7,335 bases of DNA, from positions 1 to 7,335 of the forward strand of contig CALGNM010000360.1 in assembly GCA_937958665.1 (NCBI GenBank), written 5' to 3'. Shown here in pieces: positions 5,575 to 7,335 of the stretch. The notes below the pieces were generated by a model, which had not been told where the DNA came from, made no database searches, and worked only from the letters and a program-made list of their open reading frames with translations. Position 1 is the first letter of the stretch, and the number at the start of each line of letters is the position of its first letter. The position numbers and the translations under genes were made by a program. The DNA comes from an uncultured bacterium. Its GTDB lineage: Bacteria; Edwardsbacteria; AC1; EtOH8.

Positions 5575-6541
5575 TAAGTTGAGTTTTGCGGCGTCATACA
5601 TATCTCTCTGGAAATCGGGACAGCTTAAGCAGAGAAGCCAGGAAGCCCGTGAACACCTGGCTTCCTGCGTGCTTTGCCCCAGGAGGTGTGGAGTTAACCG
5701 CCTGAAAGGTGAGACGGGTTTCTGCCGCACCGGGCTTTGGCCGATTGTCTCCAGCTACAACGCACACCATGGGGAGGAGCCTCCCCTCTCGGGAAGCCGG
5801 GGGTCGGGCACCATCTTCTTCTCCCGCTGCAACCTGTCATGTGCCTATTGCCAGAACTGGGCCATCAGCCAGCTGGGCCAGGGCCGGGAGGTTTCCCTGG
5901 AAGGGCTGGCCGGGATGATGGTGGAGCTTCAGGGCCGGGGCTGTCACAATGTCAACCTGGTGACCCCCTCCCATGTCACCGCCCAGGTGGTGATGGCTTT
6001 GGAGCTGGCAGCAGCCCAGGGGTTGAGTATCCCGTTGGTTTACAACAGCAGCGGATACGACTCCCCGGAGTCGCTCCGGTTGTTGGACGGCCTGGTAGAC
6101 ATCTATCTGCCGGACATCAGGTACTCCGATTCCGAAGCTGCCCGGAGATATTCCGGGGCCGCCGACTACCCGGCCGTCAACCGGGAGGCCCTAAAGGAGA
6201 TGTGGCGCCAGGTGGGGCCGCTGGCAATCGATGATGATGGGCTGGGCCGTCGCGGCATGATAGTGCGCCACCTGGTACTGCCCAATAACCTTTCCCAGAC
6301 CAGGGAGTGTCTGGAGTTCCTGTCCCGGGAGATCTCGCCCCGGGTGCAGCTGTCCCTGATGTCCCAGTATTTTCCCGGCCACCGGGCTCCGGGTCTCCCC
6401 GAACTTTCACGGCATCTTGTTCCCCGGGAATATCAGCAGGCCCTGGAGTGGGCCGACGAATTCGGCCTGGAGAACGGCTGGCGGCAGGAGCTGGATGATT
6501 CCGGAGGCGGCCCCCCCGAGGCCATTATCAGAGACCAATGA
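5546..6541 (+). CDS. PflX-like radical SAM protein (pyruvate formate-lyase activase homologue, COG1313 type)
   Basis: Up to 331 residues from TTG 5546. The radical SAM signature CNLSCAYC places the three cysteines that hold the SAM-binding [4Fe-4S] cluster at 95, 99 and 102, after the family's YNAHHGEEP (71-79) and SGSRGSGTIFF (82-92). Ahead of it, C41, C44 and C48 (CVLCPRRCGVNR) with C60 (GFC) form a cysteine set typical of this subfamily, probably a second cluster. Later landmarks are NLVTPSHVT (137-145), VYNSSGYD (165-172), DIYLPDIRYSD (185-195), RHLVLPNN (241-248) and MSQYFPGHRAP (272-282). These match the uncharacterised PflX group, not classical PflA, and the substrate is unknown. No glycyl-radical enzyme is encoded nearby. 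The start is uncertain. TTG 5546 coincides with a -35-like TTGACA, and TTG 5579 (320 residues) is the other candidate. Neither has a good ribosome site, and family-like sequence begins only around YISLWKSGQL (18-27). Confidence 0.85.
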   Translation: MTFNITGVIFKLSFAASYISLWKSGQLKQRSQEAREHLASCVLCPRRCGVNRLKGETGFCRTGLWPIVSSYNAHHGEEPPLSGSRGSGTIFFSRCNLSCAYCQNWAISQLGQGREVSLEGLAGMMVELQGRGCHNVNLVTPSHVTAQVVMALELAAAQGLSIPLVYNSSGYDSPESLRLLDGLVDIYLPDIRYSDSEAARRYSGAADYPAVNREALKEMWRQVGPLAIDDDGLGRRGMIVRHLVLPNNLSQTRECLEFLSREISPRVQLSLMSQYFPGHRAPGLPELSRHLVPREYQQALEWADEFGLENGWRQELDDSGGGPPEAIIRDQ

Positions 6542-6565
6542 AACCAGGATGCAATCGGAGGATAC

Positions 6566-7291
6566 ATGAACAACCTTAAGACCATAGCCCTGATGACCCT
6601 GATGACGGTGGTGCTGGTGCTGGTCGGACAGCAGTTGGGAGGCAACCAGGGGATGGTGATCGCCCTGGTGATGGCCGGGGCCATGAACCTTTTTTCCTAC
6701 TGGTTCTCCGACAAGATCGCCCTGATGAGCTACCGGGCCCGGCAGGTCAGCGAGGCCGAGGCTCCCGAACTGCACGCCATCGTGCGCGGTTTGGCCACCC
6801 GGGCCGGCATACCCATGCCCAAGGTGCATATCATACCCTCGGCCTCGGCCAACGCCTTCGCCACCGGCCGCAATCCCCGGCACGCCAGCGTGGCGGTCAC
6901 CGAGGGGATCATGCGGCTGCTGGACCGACAGGAGCTGGAGGGGGTGATTGCCCACGAGCTGGCCCATATAGAGCACCGGGACATCCTGATCGCCACCATA
7001 GTAGCCACCCTGGCCGGGGCCATCACCATGCTGGCCCGGATGGCCGGCTGGGCGGCGATGTTTGGTGGGCACGGCGGGCGGGACAACGACCGGGGCGGAA
7101 ACCCCATCGGCCTGCTGCTGATGATGGTGCTGGCTCCCATCGCCGCCCTGCTGGTCCAGATGTGGGTCTCCCGCACCCGGGAATACGAGGCCGACGCCGG
7201 CGGGGCCAGGATAGCCGGCAGTCCCTTTGGGCTGGCCAATGCCCTGGAGAAGCTGTCACTGGGGGCCCAGGCCCGTCCCATGAGCAACGCC
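6566..7291 (+). CDS. htpX: HtpX, membrane-bound zinc metalloprotease (C-terminus missing)
   Basis: The first 242 codons of an M48-family protease that cleaves damaged or misfolded membrane proteins, with the active site facing the cytoplasm and work shared with FtsH in studied bacteria. The start ATG 6566 follows GGAGG (6557-6561) four bases away and gives the usual N-terminus: two membrane segments (about 4-20 and 30-47), then the zinc motif HELAH with H130, E131 and H134, two further hydrophobic segments (about 141-160 and 182-200), and SRTREYEAD (202-210), whose E206 is the expected third zinc ligand. A glycine-rich charged loop, GGHGGRDNDRGGNP (167-180), lies between the last two segments. 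Family members are about 280-295 residues, so about 40-50 are missing. Genuine sequence ends at codon GCC (7289-7291). The frame stays open into sequencing adapter, so downstream residues must not be counted. It lies 24 bases after the radical SAM gene. Confidence 0.95.
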
Positions 7292-7335
7292 AGATCGGAA
7301 GAGCGTCGTGTAGGGAAAGAGTGTAGATCTCGGTG
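7292..7335. other. Illumina sequencing adapter contamination
   Basis: From AGATCGGAAGAGCGTCGTGT (7292-7311) to the window end, the 44 bases match the reverse complement of the Illumina TruSeq universal adapter as I know it, continuing through GGGAAAGAG and TGTAGATCTCGGTG. This is read-through from a short insert that survived trimming and was assembled into the contig end. In the htpX frame it encodes RSEERRVGKECRSR, a false tail. It is not biological sequence. Confidence 0.98.

Noticed and set aside
6407-7072. 221-residue reverse frame opposite htpX
   Set aside because: It is antisense to the well-conserved HtpX core and is dominated by G, H and Q, typical of a shadow of GC-rich coding sequence.
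1-7335. CRISPR array, tRNA, rRNA, insertion sequence, prophage or defence genes
   Set aside because: I found no regular short repeats with spacers, cloverleaf sequence, transposase motifs or terminal inverted repeats on either strand.

Overview
The window is a bacterial chromosomal segment, fairly GC-rich in its genes, with strong Shine-Dalgarno sites before some genes and tight same-strand gene packing. Three points hint at a diderm anaerobe or facultative organism: an exported LPP20-like envelope protein, a GAF/sigma-54-type regulator and an oxygen-sensitive PflX-type radical SAM enzyme. I cannot assign a phylum from the sequence. The last 44 bases are Illumina adapter, so this is the end of a short-read contig, possibly metagenomic.

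Layout. At the left edge a leftward gene (1-603, cut off by the edge) encodes a GAF-domain protein that enters what looks like a sigma-54-interacting AAA+ domain. A 189-bp AT-rich divergent intergenic region (604-792) carries a good sigma70-type promoter on each strand. Everything to its right runs on the + strand. The order is an exported protein with a C-terminal LPP20-like domain (793-1629), a UvrD/PcrA DNA helicase (1649-3799), two tandem paralogous tetratricopeptide-repeat proteins of exactly 276 residues each (3860-4690 and 4697-5527), a PflX-like radical SAM protein (about 5546-6541) and the first 242 codons of the membrane zinc protease HtpX (6566-7291). Gaps on the + strand are 6 to 60 bases, so this could be one transcript. 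A near-consensus promoter-like element at 5546-5574 may start a second unit for the radical SAM gene and htpX.

How the genes relate. The helicase (DNA repair and replication conflict), HtpX (membrane protein quality control) and the exported protein suggest a housekeeping or stress neighbourhood, not a mobile or defence island. I see no insertion sequence, integrase, CRISPR array, tRNA or rRNA. The least explained part is the TPR pair. Both proteins are built from about six repeats with an exact 40-residue period, share an N-terminal signature I do not recognise, and are most alike at their two ends. The window end is an artefact: the htpX frame reads on through adapter and would give a false C-terminus if annotated to the edge.
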